Shown here piece by piece: positions 1 through 8,697 of a stretch of DNA of 13,052 nt (the stretch's first letter is position 1; each line of letters begins with the position of its first letter). The notes beneath the pieces were generated by a model. The model searched no databases. It had not been told where the DNA came from and saw nothing but the letters and a program-made list of their open reading frames with translations. Source of the stretch: Leucogyrophana mollusca (lineage: Eukaryota > Basidiomycota > Agaricomycetes > Boletales); NCBI GenBank assembly GCA_021014945.1, contig MU266811.1:1-13052 (forward strand). Direction: 5' to 3'. The translations under genes and the position numbers were made by a program.

Positions 1-115
1 CGCCTGCCTCTGGGGCCCTATCATTCAGGTAAGTATTCAAGTTATTATCACCGAGCTTGATGACGGATTGACGTACTCGTAGATTGCGAGACGTTGTTCT
101 CGTCCTCGCTGCCAT
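1..115 (-). CDS. Possible N-terminus of an unrecognised protein, cut by the left window edge
   Basis: A minus-strand frame starts at an ATG at 113-115 in the context GACAATGG and stays open to position 1 (38 codons). The translation begins MAARTRTTSRNL and then reads like ordinary protein (SVIKLGDNNLNTYLNDRAPEAG region). No family is recognised. An overlapping minus-strand frame (48-200) is also open but ends inside the window, and a plus-strand intron-like string (GTAAGT at 29, TAG near 82) could instead argue for transcription the other way. The call rests only on openness and on amino-acid composition, so it is weak. Confidence 0.33.
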   Translation of the reverse strand, partial: MAARTRTTSRNLRVRQSVIKLGDNNLNTYLNDRAPEAG

Positions 116-577
116 TGTCAGCTATGGCCGCAGAAACGTTCTTCAGGTTTGCCCGGGTGGCTCGTGCCTTCTCCGCAGGTGTGTGTTTCGTCTTCGTCAT
201 CTGTATATTCAGTTCTAATTCAGGAGTTATTCAAAAGAGTGTGAGTGTTTTTTCGGGGGGGAATAGAAGATGGATTAAGGAGAGAATTGAATGGAAGGGA
301 TATGGAGGTCAAGTGGGGGAGGGGGAAGAAAAGAGTATCAGTTCTGAGTCAGAACTGATACTCCCTGAAATTCGGAACTTAAGGACAAGGCATCACAAGG
401 TATCTTGTGACGTGATTCTGCCGGGAGTTTTGTATTCGTTAGGATGGGAAGTCAACTTTGAATAGCATCATAGATATTACAAGAAAAAGCAACAGACAAC
501 ATGAATACTAGTAATAATCAGCAAATCGTCCGTACGGCCAAAGGGCAAAATAAGATGCAGAGTGTCATCCACCAATA
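116..577. other. Intergenic stretch with palindromes, no supported gene
   Basis: No convincing coding sequence was found here. The stretch contains a G-rich tract (315-330), the perfect palindrome described separately at 333-363 and a second small hairpin (7-bp arms TCACAAG/CTTGTGA at 393-399 and 404-410). A plus-strand open frame through 94-465 has low complexity and no recognisable domain. The left edge of the LTR-like repeat follows at 578. Confidence 0.5.
333..363. repeat. Perfect 31-bp palindrome
   Basis: Two 15-bp arms (GAGTATCAGTTCTGA and its exact reverse complement) are separated by a single G at 348. The arms stop pairing at 332/364. Such a structure can extrude as a cruciform or bind a dimeric protein, but nothing else in the sequence shows a function. 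A second hairpin lies 30 bp to the right (393-410). Confidence 0.85.
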
Positions 578-818
578 TGTCAAAACCCATTAGCTCTGAG
601 TCGCTCCGACGCTCAGGAGTCATGGTCCGACCAACTCCGGAGTTAGGAGTTGCGCTCCTACTCCGGACCGTCCGGAGTAAGTGTACTATTGTGCGGAGCA
701 CTATTGTCGCACTTCTCCATTGTGCTCTGTTCTCCATAGTACTAAGCGAGCGGTACCTCCGCCCTATATATAGCTCTATTTTACTGTAGTGCACCTCAGT
801 CGTTATCTGCCTAACTCC
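578..818 (+). repeat. Truncated LTR-like repeat, inverted partner of 8457-8697
   Basis: The sequence beginning TGTCAAAACCC at 578 matches the reverse complement of 8457-8697 over 241 bp without a gap. I count 8 differences, all transitions. The match ends near 818, where the full-length copy goes on for another 170 bp, so this copy has lost one end. It is rich in short TCCGGAGT-type palindromes and carries a TATA box. It ends only about 20 bp before the start of the transposase-like gene. Because the other copy has TG...CA ends and a 5-bp target duplication, an LTR origin is preferred; a long terminal inverted repeat of a DNA transposon is the alternative. Confidence 0.8.
764..773 (+). promoter_or_regulatory. 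TATA box inside the LTR-like repeat
   Basis: CTATATATAG sits 66 bp upstream of the ATG at 839, a workable distance for a core promoter of the transposase-like gene. The motif is itself palindromic, so it gives no direction. The same motif is kept in the other repeat copy (about 8502-8511). That this repeat now drives the downstream gene is inference. Confidence 0.5.
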
Positions 819-838
819 AGGCGGTAAGCGGCACCATA

Positions 839-3800
839 ATGGACATCAATGTTGACGCTAATTGTTCTCGTCCACAGCATTTCCTCACAGTGCTCCTATT
901 CGGATCAGCACGACTTCCGTTCTCTGAACCGCAGAAGAAGGCCGTTCTAAGCTACGCAAAGGCGCTCGGCGCGAAAAACATACCCTCACTCGATGCTTTC
1001 AAGAAAAGCCAGGAACGGATCAGCCAACTTGTCGGCGTCCCAACCAAGAAGGTTACAGCAAAGTCGGGGAATGTATTCTACATTAACGATGTCGGAAAAG
1101 CAATCGCCAAGGTCAGTCTCAATACCCTCGAAGTCACTATCGCCTCTTGAGCGTGCGTCAGGACTACGCAAATCCACTTACTCGGTTTGCCATGCAAGAC
1201 TACCCAGAAGACGAAGGTGTAGGGATGTCGCAAGTGTTCGGCGGCGGGAAAATGCTATCAGAGCTACCGTCTCCTCCCGCCGCACGTGTGGGGGGGACTG
1301 TCTTTTTCGTCGACGAACTCTTGCAAGAATCGTCGGGCGAATACTTCATCCCTGAGAGGTTCTTCCTCGCCTCATATAGCTCGGCGGATGCATGCGCGGA
1401 GGAAGGGCATGACAAGCCGTGCCCTTCGAAAGAGCTTTACGCTCTTGGTCGCGAGGTAGAGAGAACAGAAGTAAGTTCATGTCTCTGTTGTTGCGGCTAC
1501 GCGAATTTACACTTGGCGCAGGTAGGATTTATCGTGCACGACGACAGGGTGATTGTCCCTACCTCGTCGTTTTTTCGATCATTCGAGGACATCTCCTCGA
1601 GTGAAGGCGAGCTCGAGTGTGGACTTACAGGTATGTTACAAAGTATACGAGTTGGTATTCGTGTTCACCTTGTGACAGAGTCTTCTATGAAATACGCCGA
1701 ACTTAAGCCACACCCGCTTCGTCAAAAAGCAGAAGGTCGAATGGTGTACAGCGTCCCCCTCATCATCTTCATGGACGACGTCTCCGGCAACATCTCGAAA
1801 CAGTGGAACAAGCATCACACCATATACATGTCCAACGCAAATTTGCCCCGAGAGATGATCGAGAAGGAGTTTTGCGTGAGGTTTGTCACAGCGTCCCCTC
1901 ATGCTGCGCCAATGGAATTGATGACGGCGATGAAGGACTCAATCTCGTACGTTTTTTTCTATCCCACAGGTTCGCTCTCTCACTTTCTTATAGTCATGCA
2001 GCTGAATCTGGTGTTTTTACCTGGGACTGCAAAGAAGGCGAGGAGGTGATGCTGGTCCCCTATGCGCTTTTTGTTGCAGGCAACAACCCCATGCAGGCCG
2101 AAGAATGCAGCCACGCTGGCCTCAATTGCAACTATTTTTGTAGGACGTGCGACGTGGGTGGCACCAAGGAGCACAAGCAGTCAAGGGCGGGCTATGATAG
2201 CATTTTCACGGTATGTTTATTCTCAATTCAAGCGCACCGTCATATTTATAAGGACGTGATTCTACTGCAGCCCGGCAACATCCGTTCCCCTCAGGAGACC
2301 ATAGCGGTCATCAAACAGCAGATCGAAACTGCGCGCGTGTTGGGCGCTGCAGATAAGATCAAAGTGTCTGTATTGTCGACGGGGGTGCGTGATACAACCT
2401 CATCGGCCATTGTCAACACCCTCGTGGAACTCGGGAAACGGCTACGCAAGCGAGTCGTGGGCACCACAGCCGTCCCCGAAAGCAATACAAAAGCAAAACT
2501 CGAGAAGGAGTTTGAGGACTTTATGAACGGTGACTCGCTAGAAGGCGTCATCAACCCACTGCTGGGTATGGAAGGTAAATATATTTTGCGTCTCGTATCT
2601 CGGGGGACTGTTATCACAGTGCGCCTACCCTTTTGTTCAACAGGCCTCAACATCCATCTGGACACCCCGACCGAAATTCTCCACACGGTTTTGCTTGGAG
2701 TTGTGAAGTATTTTTGGGGACAAACCGTGTTTCTCCTCGAGAAGTCGAAGCTCCTTGACGTTTTCCAAAAGCGCCTTGAGTCGGTGGACAAGGACGGCCT
2801 TAATGCCCCGTGTTTAAACGCTGACTACATCTGTCATTATAAAGGCGGCCTCATTGGAAAGCATTTCAAGAGCTTGGCTCAGGTGATGCCTTTTTTGACC
2901 TACGACCCCGCCCCGAAAACGGTTCTCAATGGCTGGTCGACAATTGGGGACCTCGTTGTCCTTATCTGGCATACAAAGATCGAGAACACCAAAGAATACC
3001 TGGTGCGCACATAAAATAATGACAGGCCCAATTATTCTGACATGAATGCCCGTCAGGCGCAGTTATCTCGAGCAATTGACGATTTCCTCAATATCACCGC
3101 GCAATGCGCGCCAAGTATACTCATCAGCAAGCCGAAGTTCCATTTCCTGGTCCACCTTCCACTATACATACGATGTTTCGGGCCCGCGATCATCTTTTCA
3201 ACGGAGCGGTATGAGTCTTTCAACCACGTCTTTCGTCTGGCATGCATATACAGCAACCGCCAAGCACCAAGTCGGGATACTTGTACAATCTTCGCGCGTC
3301 AGGATCTTGTGAAACACATCGCGACTGGGGGATACTGGTTGGATTCTACGAGTCGTACAAAGTGGGTGCAAGGAGGGAGCGCTGTTGTGACTTACCTTGA
3401 CGAAAATCCAGCACAAGCGCGGTTGCTTGGTTTGCCAAGCAGCAAATCTTTGCCGGCTGCTGGTGAGTGGTCATCTGACGCTGTTTGTTGTTCACGCTGA
3501 CTTGCCCGCTCAGGTACCGGCCGTGTCCAGACAACTGCTCGCGCCGACAACGGGAAAAACACCAGATCAGATCCCGTTGCCTGGACGAACACCCGATGTG
3601 CAGCCATACTCAAATCACAACGCCCCAGCGCCATCTATTATCAAGGACGTAGCCTTGTTTTGGGAGAGAGGGAACACTCACCTCTGAATGGACACGTCAT
3701 ATTCCGTGATCAGTCCTCACAGACGAGAATTGGGCGCATCCGGGAGATCTTACTGTCAGCGGAGGATTGGGTGGAGCACGTAGCGCTTCAAGTCTTCGTT

Positions 3801-4809
3801 TTTGGACCGACGCTGCACGATCTACTTCGTCTACCTCAATTGGAACTCACTGATGAGGAGGTTGTCATCTCGGGCGAGGTAAGTACTCTGAATACCTCTT
3901 TTCAGCCCAAACGATCTCAGTTTACCGTTTCAGAACATCCTGTGCGCTGTTAACGTCCAACACAACTGTCTCAACTCCCGTTGTGTCAACACTCTTGACA
4001 AACAGCTACGACAAGAGCGCATCACAACGTCACGGACAACACCCACCGTCAAACACCACCCAACACCTCACTACTTCCTGAACGTGCACTCAATCCATAA
4101 TTACGCCCACATCCTTTCTGTCATCCCCGAGAACCTTCGCGAGGCCCCACAACGTGTTGCCAATGTCGATCAAGTGCGAAAAACAGCTGTACACCAGCTA
4201 CAGCAGAAAAAAGCTGCGAAGGGACAAGAGCCTACAGTGCCGGGCTCTCCGTCAATACCAGAGCCCACAGTCCCCTCCGCGCTCCCACCAGCCGCCTTTG
4301 ATCGCGAGGGCAATAAGCCTAAACCCAAGGCTCGGGCGAAGCGCCAAGTGGCCTCTCAATCACAGACGCCGGCTCCACTGTCATCAGCGCGGCCAGTAGG
4401 CCCTTCTCATCCGTTGCATCCACCGCAGATGGCAGGGCCTTCCCGTCAGGCCATGTACACGGCACATCAGGCACCCACAACGTATTTCCCGCCCGCGTTG
4501 CATGATCACCAGCCACAACCAGCGCCTGCGTTGCATTTGCCGCCCGCATTCCATGTCCACCAGCCACAACCAGCGCCAGTCCACGCGCATTTCCCGCCCG
4601 CAGGCCATTGGCACCCCATCGCGACCCCACATCATCCTCCAGCCCACCTCCCCCCCATGCCTCCCCGCGCCCCACAACCATTCTATAGTTTCCATACTCA
4701 GTTCAACCACCCTCTGGCATTTCACCACCCTGGTCATCCTACTGCACCTGGACCCTCGCACCACCAAACGCAACATTTTCCGCACGCGTATCAACCTGGG
4801 CCAATGTAA
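839..4809 (+). CDS. TNP2-like transposase-family protein, ten exons, 5' end probably replaced
   Basis: Joined exons 839-1111, 1162-1470, 1522-1630, 1679-1946, 1994-2210, 2271-2574, 2644-3002, 3057-3462, 3514-3878 and 3934-4809 give 1161 aa; all introns are GT-AG and 47-69 nt. Landmarks run in the order known from TNP2-like DDE transposases: MDDVSGNISKQWNKH (D263/D264) followed by NLPREM; AGNNPMQAE then CNYFCRTC (about 348-372); TPTEILHTVLLG (E504, H507); and FSTERYESFNHVF (E663, E666). The tail from about residue 975 is rich in Pro, His and Gln. Related long proteins occur in many copies in agaricomycete genomes (from memory). Two oddities: codons 1-13 look like intron sequence, with a CTAAT branch and CCACAG acceptor ending at 877, so the native N-terminus is probably missing; and N350 stands where relatives usually have Asp. 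The exon structure is well supported. Catalytic activity is unproven and doubtful. Confidence 0.85.
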
Positions 4810-4886
4810 TTTATATGCTTGCCGCTCATCAGTAATCGGTCAGTCGACTTCAAGCGCTCAAGCATCAATTTTACCAATGTTTCACA

Positions 4887-5235
4887 CCAGGAACCACCAA
4901 CCAAACCGCCTTCAACTCAGCCGTTGAGCAGGCAGCAAGACCCTTTCTATGGAGGGACCACCAACCAAACTGCCTTCAACTCAACCATCGAGCAAGCGGC
5001 CACCAACCAAACCGCCTTCAACTCAACCGTCGAGCAGGCAACAAGATCCATTCTATGGGGACCACCAACCAAACCGCCTTCAACACCAACCAAACGCCTT
5101 CAACACCAACCAAACCGCCTTCAACTCAACCGTCGAGCAGGCAACAAGATCCATTCTATGGGGGAACCACCAACCAAACCGCCTTCAACCCAATCATCGA
5201 GCAAGCGGCCACCAACCAAACCGCCTTCATCACCC
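4887..5235. repeat. Mosaic minisatellite built on CACCAACCAAACCGCCTTCAA
   Basis: The core CACCAACCAAACCGCCTTCA recurs about seven times. It is followed alternately by a long tail (about 62-bp unit, ending in CATTCTATGGGG) and a short one (about 36-bp unit, ending in GAGCAAGCGGC); one stretch (about 5080-5115) is a run of 16-18 bp partial cores. The array is nearly free of stops in all three plus-strand frames, which creates long overlapping open frames (4819-5382, 4949-5593, 5055-5753) without recognisable domains. It starts about 80 bp after the stop of the transposase-like gene, whose own tail is also Pro/Gln-rich. I see no splice arrangement that clearly ties it to either gene. Confidence 0.85.
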
Positions 5236-5273
5236 CCCACGCCCCTTGGCATCGAAGACCTCACCGCCAAAAT

Positions 5274-5531
5274 CGTCTTGGCGTTGTCGTTGCCCGGCAT
5301 TTCAAAACAAGAACCAATACCTCTTGCTGTGCCGCCATCAAAGTCGAAGATGTTCGCGTTCGCTTCACCATCGGTTTGGTAAATCTGTCTTCTATCGTTC
5401 GATGTCTTGGCGTCGTCGTCGCCCGGCATTTCAAAACAAGAACCAATACCCCCCACTGTGCCGCCACCGAAGTCGAAGATGCTCGCCTTCGCTTCACCAT
5501 CGGTTTGGTAAATCTGTCTTCTATCATTCGT
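5274..5531. repeat. Direct tandem duplication of 129 bp
   Basis: Two neighbouring copies (about 5274-5402 and 5403-5531) share long identical blocks, including GCATTTCAAAACAAGAACCA and TTCACCATCGGTTTGGTAAA, at a fixed offset of 129 bp. The offset is a multiple of three (43 codons), and one plus-strand frame reads LGVVVARHFKTRTNT in both copies. No known domain is recognised, so this may be a coding relic or plain repeat DNA. Confidence 0.85.
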
Positions 5532-5918
5532 TGCTTGATCTCTACTTCTTCTCCCAACACCCACCCACAGCTACACTCAACACCCATAACTAATGGTGTT
5601 CACGCCAGCAAGGCCTCCGTGGCCGATATATTCAAGGACATTATATACCCTCACCCGCATCCACACTCAGTCACCATTGCGAGTGTTGGGGGATGCTCAT
5701 CTTTTTCTTTGCATATCACACTGGCTTGTTGCATTTACATGTTGTTTCCATAGTCTCATACAGTATTATACACCGGTGAAAAAAATTAAAAATGCATGAA
5801 TGACTGCATGAATGACATGCACGAACGACAACCAAACAAGACAAAACTTGACCGAGCGTTCAGGCTTGGTGGTTCGACGTGCAGTGTTCAACTGGGGCGT
5901 TCGCGTTCAATTTTCAAG
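5532..5918. promoter_or_regulatory. Leader and probable promoter region of the acidic-protein gene
   Basis: Between the 129-bp duplication and the chosen start codon lies an AT-richer stretch with a TATA-like string TATTATAC near 5763 and an A-rich tract at about 5778-5793. A 12-13 bp motif (TGCATGAATGAC) is repeated two to three times at 5793-5828. An ATG at 5796 is in frame with the downstream gene but lies within this repeat and very close to where transcription should begin. The later ATG at 5919 is therefore preferred. Confidence 0.35.
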
Positions 5919-7763
5919 ATGATGCTGCAACGCTTTAACATACGCACACCATCTGGAATCTCACGGTCCCGGTCCACCAGCAGTGCCCCGACAGGTAAAA
6001 AACCGAACTCACAGAACACTGCCACGAGGGCCGCCATTGCTGCGGGTTTTGGTGGCCTCACGAGTCCACCAGGTACGGAATTCCTCACTGGTCCTGGGCC
6101 ATTGATGGCGACCTCAGGCTCTGCATCGAGTCACACCCGTGTCTCGTCCATCGCCTCCCAATCCGTCTCCTCCCGCCCTCAGTCCGCCGCCAGCAAGACA
6201 GGTAGCCGCGCTAGATCATCTTCCACAAGTTCATTGGAAGAATCGGTTAGCATTGCAGTGGAGAAGACCAGCCAGGAACGGGATCCAACGCAGCTCACTC
6301 CTCGGCGCACAAAACGTTTGAAGGTGTACGCGAATAAAATTGCAAATGAACGCGGCATTCCCACAGACGAACTCACAAGTTTCATCGAGGTAATTTTTAC
6401 AATCCATTTGCCATCTAGCTGATGCCGACTACTTACAAACAGTCTGGAAGTATCTACAACATGCTTATCGACATCAAGGCGAGCTTGATCCAGAAAGGGG
6501 AGGATCAGCGGAATGAGGAGCACGCTGACCTTAAGGAACTGATCGAGTCTAGCGACTTTCAGGTAGGTGTTGGACGTGCAAACTCTAACCGGGTATCTGC
6601 TCACTCACTGCAGACCGCCTTGAAAACGCGCCTTACCGCCTGCATCATGTCACCCAACCTTACAGTGTATGTGATCGACACTCAAAGCTATATCACGGTG
6701 CGGTTTACCGCTTTCGTGCGGGTTTTTTTTCTCGCGAACTAACTATTATATCTAGACCTTTATCCAGGAAAACTACAATATATTCAAGGTACCGGAGGGC
6801 GTGTTTCAAGACGCCGAACTGTGCAAACAGTTCAGCAAGATAGTCACAACCGTGCTATGCTATATCAGAAGCAACATCAAGTCTTCGGTGAGTTTTTCTG
6901 CACTATACTAACTTTCTAATATAACACAATTGCGGGTCGTTAGCTAATCACGTCCCTCGTCAAATCTCAAAGTATTGTCGAGGTCGTCAAAGCGCTGTCG
7001 CAAAGTGGAATGGAGGTCAACGCCGCTCACTGGATCCGGTTCGCTTTCTTAGTAAGTGCACCGTCTTGTTTTTCGCGTTTACACATTCTTACATTCTATA
7101 TAGCGCCGTGCCCTTGGCATCTTCCTTATCGGCACCAGTGGGTACAAGCACGTACCACTGGAGACTTTATTCTCCCGCTATCTCGCCGGATCCCTTTCGC
7201 TTGCCCTGCGCGCAAAGGTCGAGGACGAACTCAACATCGATATCTCGCAAATGCTGGAGACGGCACCCGAAAATGGCAAGTCCGTTGGCAACGGCGGTGC
7301 CCCTGACGAGGACGACGTCGAGGGGGGTCAGCCTGCTAACAACGAAAGCGCCGTTGGGGAGGGGGACATCGATGCCGAGGGAGAAGCCGAGAACGTTGAC
7401 GCAGAGGGGGTGGATGACAATATTGATGACGAGGAGGAACCAGAAAACTCGCAATTTGGTCTTGATGGTCGTCCCGCGAAGTGGACAGCCAGTAAATTCT
7501 GGAACTTCGTTGACAAGACACTCAACGACGTCCGCAAAGCAGTGCAGAAAAAGACGTCGAGCCGCACCGAGTACGAAAAGGAAATGCGCAGGTATGTGAT
7601 ACAAATTATCTTATATATTGGTGCTGACGAGTGGATCAGCCTGATGATGTCGTACTTCCAGTGCGACCTGCAAGAATTTCCTGGAGGAAAAGCACCCCCG
7701 AAGCTACTCAAGACGTCGAGCCCCCATTGGCAGACGGCCATTCACGATAACCTCGTCTGGTAG
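5919..7763 (+). CDS. Acidic companion protein of a multicopy basidiomycete family, function unknown
   Basis: Exons 5919-6389, 6443-6562, 6614-6697, 6756-6887, 6944-7051, 7104-7591 and 7640-7763 join without any stop to 508 aa; introns are 48-58 nt with good donors and acceptors. The N-terminal 120 residues are Ser/Thr/Arg-rich and look disordered. A helical middle part follows (GSIYNMLIDIKASLI at about 159-173, then exons 3-5), then a strongly acidic segment (about 370-420, many D and E), and a conserved-looking end with WTASKFWNFVD and a final HWQTAIHDNLVW. I recall similar hypothetical proteins in agaricomycete genomes, but know no function. Its place behind a TNP2-like gene suggests a second transposon protein such as a DNA-binding or regulatory partner; this is inference. 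The start could also be at 5796. Confidence 0.8.
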
Positions 7764-7874
7764 ATTATATTGTTCCAGACCGATATCTACTGTACCACTC
7801 TACATTTGAATATCATACGTTTTCATGCTCCCACCATCTCACAACGTGACACGTGATTCCCGATTACCCTGGTG
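7764..7874. other. 3' flank of the acidic-protein gene
   Basis: AT-rich sequence directly after the TAG stop, with no gene. No canonical AATAAA is present. TACATTTGAATATCATACG (about 7801-7819) is the most AT-rich part. The last bases before 7875 already look like a degraded repeat unit (CCCGATTACCCTGGTG). Confidence 0.35.
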
Positions 7875-8096
7875 TCGATGCCTGATGGATGCTTGAATGT
7901 CGATACCTGACGGTTAGCCTGCTGTCAGTGCCCGCCGGATGCCCGGGTGTTGATATCTGGCAGCTATCCAGTCGATGCCTGATGGATGTCCGGGCGTTAA
8001 TATCTGACGGATATCCTGACATTGATATCTGACAGATATCCTGGTGTCGATATCTGACGGATATCCTGGCGCCGATGCCTGATGGATGCCCGAGTG
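7875..8096. repeat. 25-bp minisatellite, nine units plus partial ends
   Basis: Units with consensus near TCGATATCTGACGGATATCC plus TGGTG start at 7875, 7900, 7925, 7950, 7972, 7997, 8022, 8047 and 8072. All are 25 bp except the fourth, which is 22 bp. Divergence is moderate, and several units contain the small palindrome GATATC or ATATCNGANNGATAT. Minus-strand open frames across it (7864-8112) simply mirror the period. Related GATATC and GTATCT strings go on to about 8215. The spot between a transposon-type gene and an element boundary fits a subterminal protein-binding array, but that role is inferred. Confidence 0.9.
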
Positions 8097-8281
8097 CTGA
8101 TACCGGTGACACATAGCACCGGACCTACCCAGTTGATATCCGGATCCGAGTATCTAATTGATATTGCCTGGATATCTCTGAGCTATTTAATAGATACGTT
8201 CGCTGTATCTGTTTCCATGGCTCGTTAAGATATATATTAAATTTATCCGTACAATACAGCGAGACAAACATCAACTCGGTA
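8097..8281. other. AT-rich spacer with scattered GATATC-like motifs
   Basis: No gene is visible. The stretch holds several GATATC/GATATT/GTATCT strings that look like decayed members of the adjoining 25-bp array, then an AT-rich segment (8183-8260) up to the target-site duplication TCTGT at 8282-8286. Confidence 0.4.
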
Positions 8282-8286
8282 TCTGT

Positions 8287-8697
8287 TGACAAATCTAAGG
8301 AATTCCGGAGTTAGTCCGGAGCTCAGCCGGTGCCCGGAGTTAGGCAGATAACGACTATATTCACCTAAGGAATTCCAGAGTTAGTCCGGAGCTACGGTAC
8401 AGTTAGTAAAGTAGCAATCCTAAGTAACTATAGACTACTCACCTCAGCCGGTGCCCGGAGTTAGGCAGATAACGACTGAGGTGCACTACAGTAAAGTAAA
8501 ACTATATATAGGGCGGAGGTACCGCTCGCTTAGTACTATGAAGAACAGAGCACAATGGAGAAGTGCAACAATAGTGCTCCGCACAATAGTACACTTACTC
8601 CGGACGGTTCGGAGTAGGAGCGCAACTCCTAACTCCGGAGTTGGTCGGACCATGACTCCTGAGCGTCGGAACGACTCGGAGCTAATGGGTTTTGACA
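8287..8697 (-). mobile_element. Solo-LTR-like element, 411 bp
   Basis: The element begins TGACAAATC at 8287 and ends TTTTGACA at 8697, so it has TG...CA ends. It is flanked on both sides by TCTGT (8282-8286 and 8698-8702), a 5-bp target-site duplication typical of LTR retroelement insertion. Bases 8457-8697 are the inverted partner of 578-818. Internally, a CTAAGGAATTCC block is repeated at 8295 and 8365, and CTCAGCCGGTGCCCGGAG is repeated at 8322 and 8443. TATATATA lies near 8503. No primer-binding site, polypurine tract or gag/pol remains beside it, which fits LTR-LTR recombination. The strand is given by analogy with the copy at 578, since the ends alone do not define it. Confidence 0.7.

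Larger units (their letters stand above)
839..8110 (+). mobile_element. Candidate two-gene TNP2-type transposon remnant
   Basis: The transposase-like gene, the tandem-repeat spacer, the acidic companion gene and a 25-bp repeat array follow each other in one orientation. Plant CACTA (En/Spm) elements have a comparable plan: a TNP2-domain transposase, a second DNA-binding protein and clustered subterminal repeats. No CACTA-type terminal motif or target duplication could be identified, and the left end appears cut off by the LTR-like repeat. The outer limits given are therefore the outermost supported parts, not true termini. Grouping these parts into one element is inference. Confidence 0.4.

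Noticed and set aside
48..200. Minus-strand frame of 50 codons starting MTKTKHTPAEKA
   Set aside because: It reads plausibly at first but ends inside the window without a convincing donor; the only GT...AG that would extend it spans 34 nt, too short. The frame starting at 115 is preferred.
94..465. Plus-strand open frame of 123 codons
   Set aside because: It has no recognisable domain, runs through the palindrome and a G-rich tract, and its composition is not protein-like after the first third. Overlapping minus-strand frames read better near the edge.
477..794. Matching open frames in the two repeat copies (also 8451-8825)
   Set aside because: They are similar only because the DNA repeat is nearly identical; a TATA box and short palindromes inside argue for an LTR rather than a protein gene.
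6390..6418. Shorter alternative intron ending at CATCTAG in the acidic-protein gene
   Set aside because: It would be only 29 nt. The acceptor at 6442 gives a normal 53-nt intron and keeps the frame into GSIYNMLIDIK.
7875..8096. CRISPR-like array
   Set aside because: The units are contiguous and mutually similar with no unique spacers, and the locus is eukaryotic.
7864..8112. Minus-strand repetitive open frames with SDIDTRISVRY-like units
   Set aside because: They are simple translation of the 25-bp minisatellite, with no start context, splice sites or neighbouring exons.
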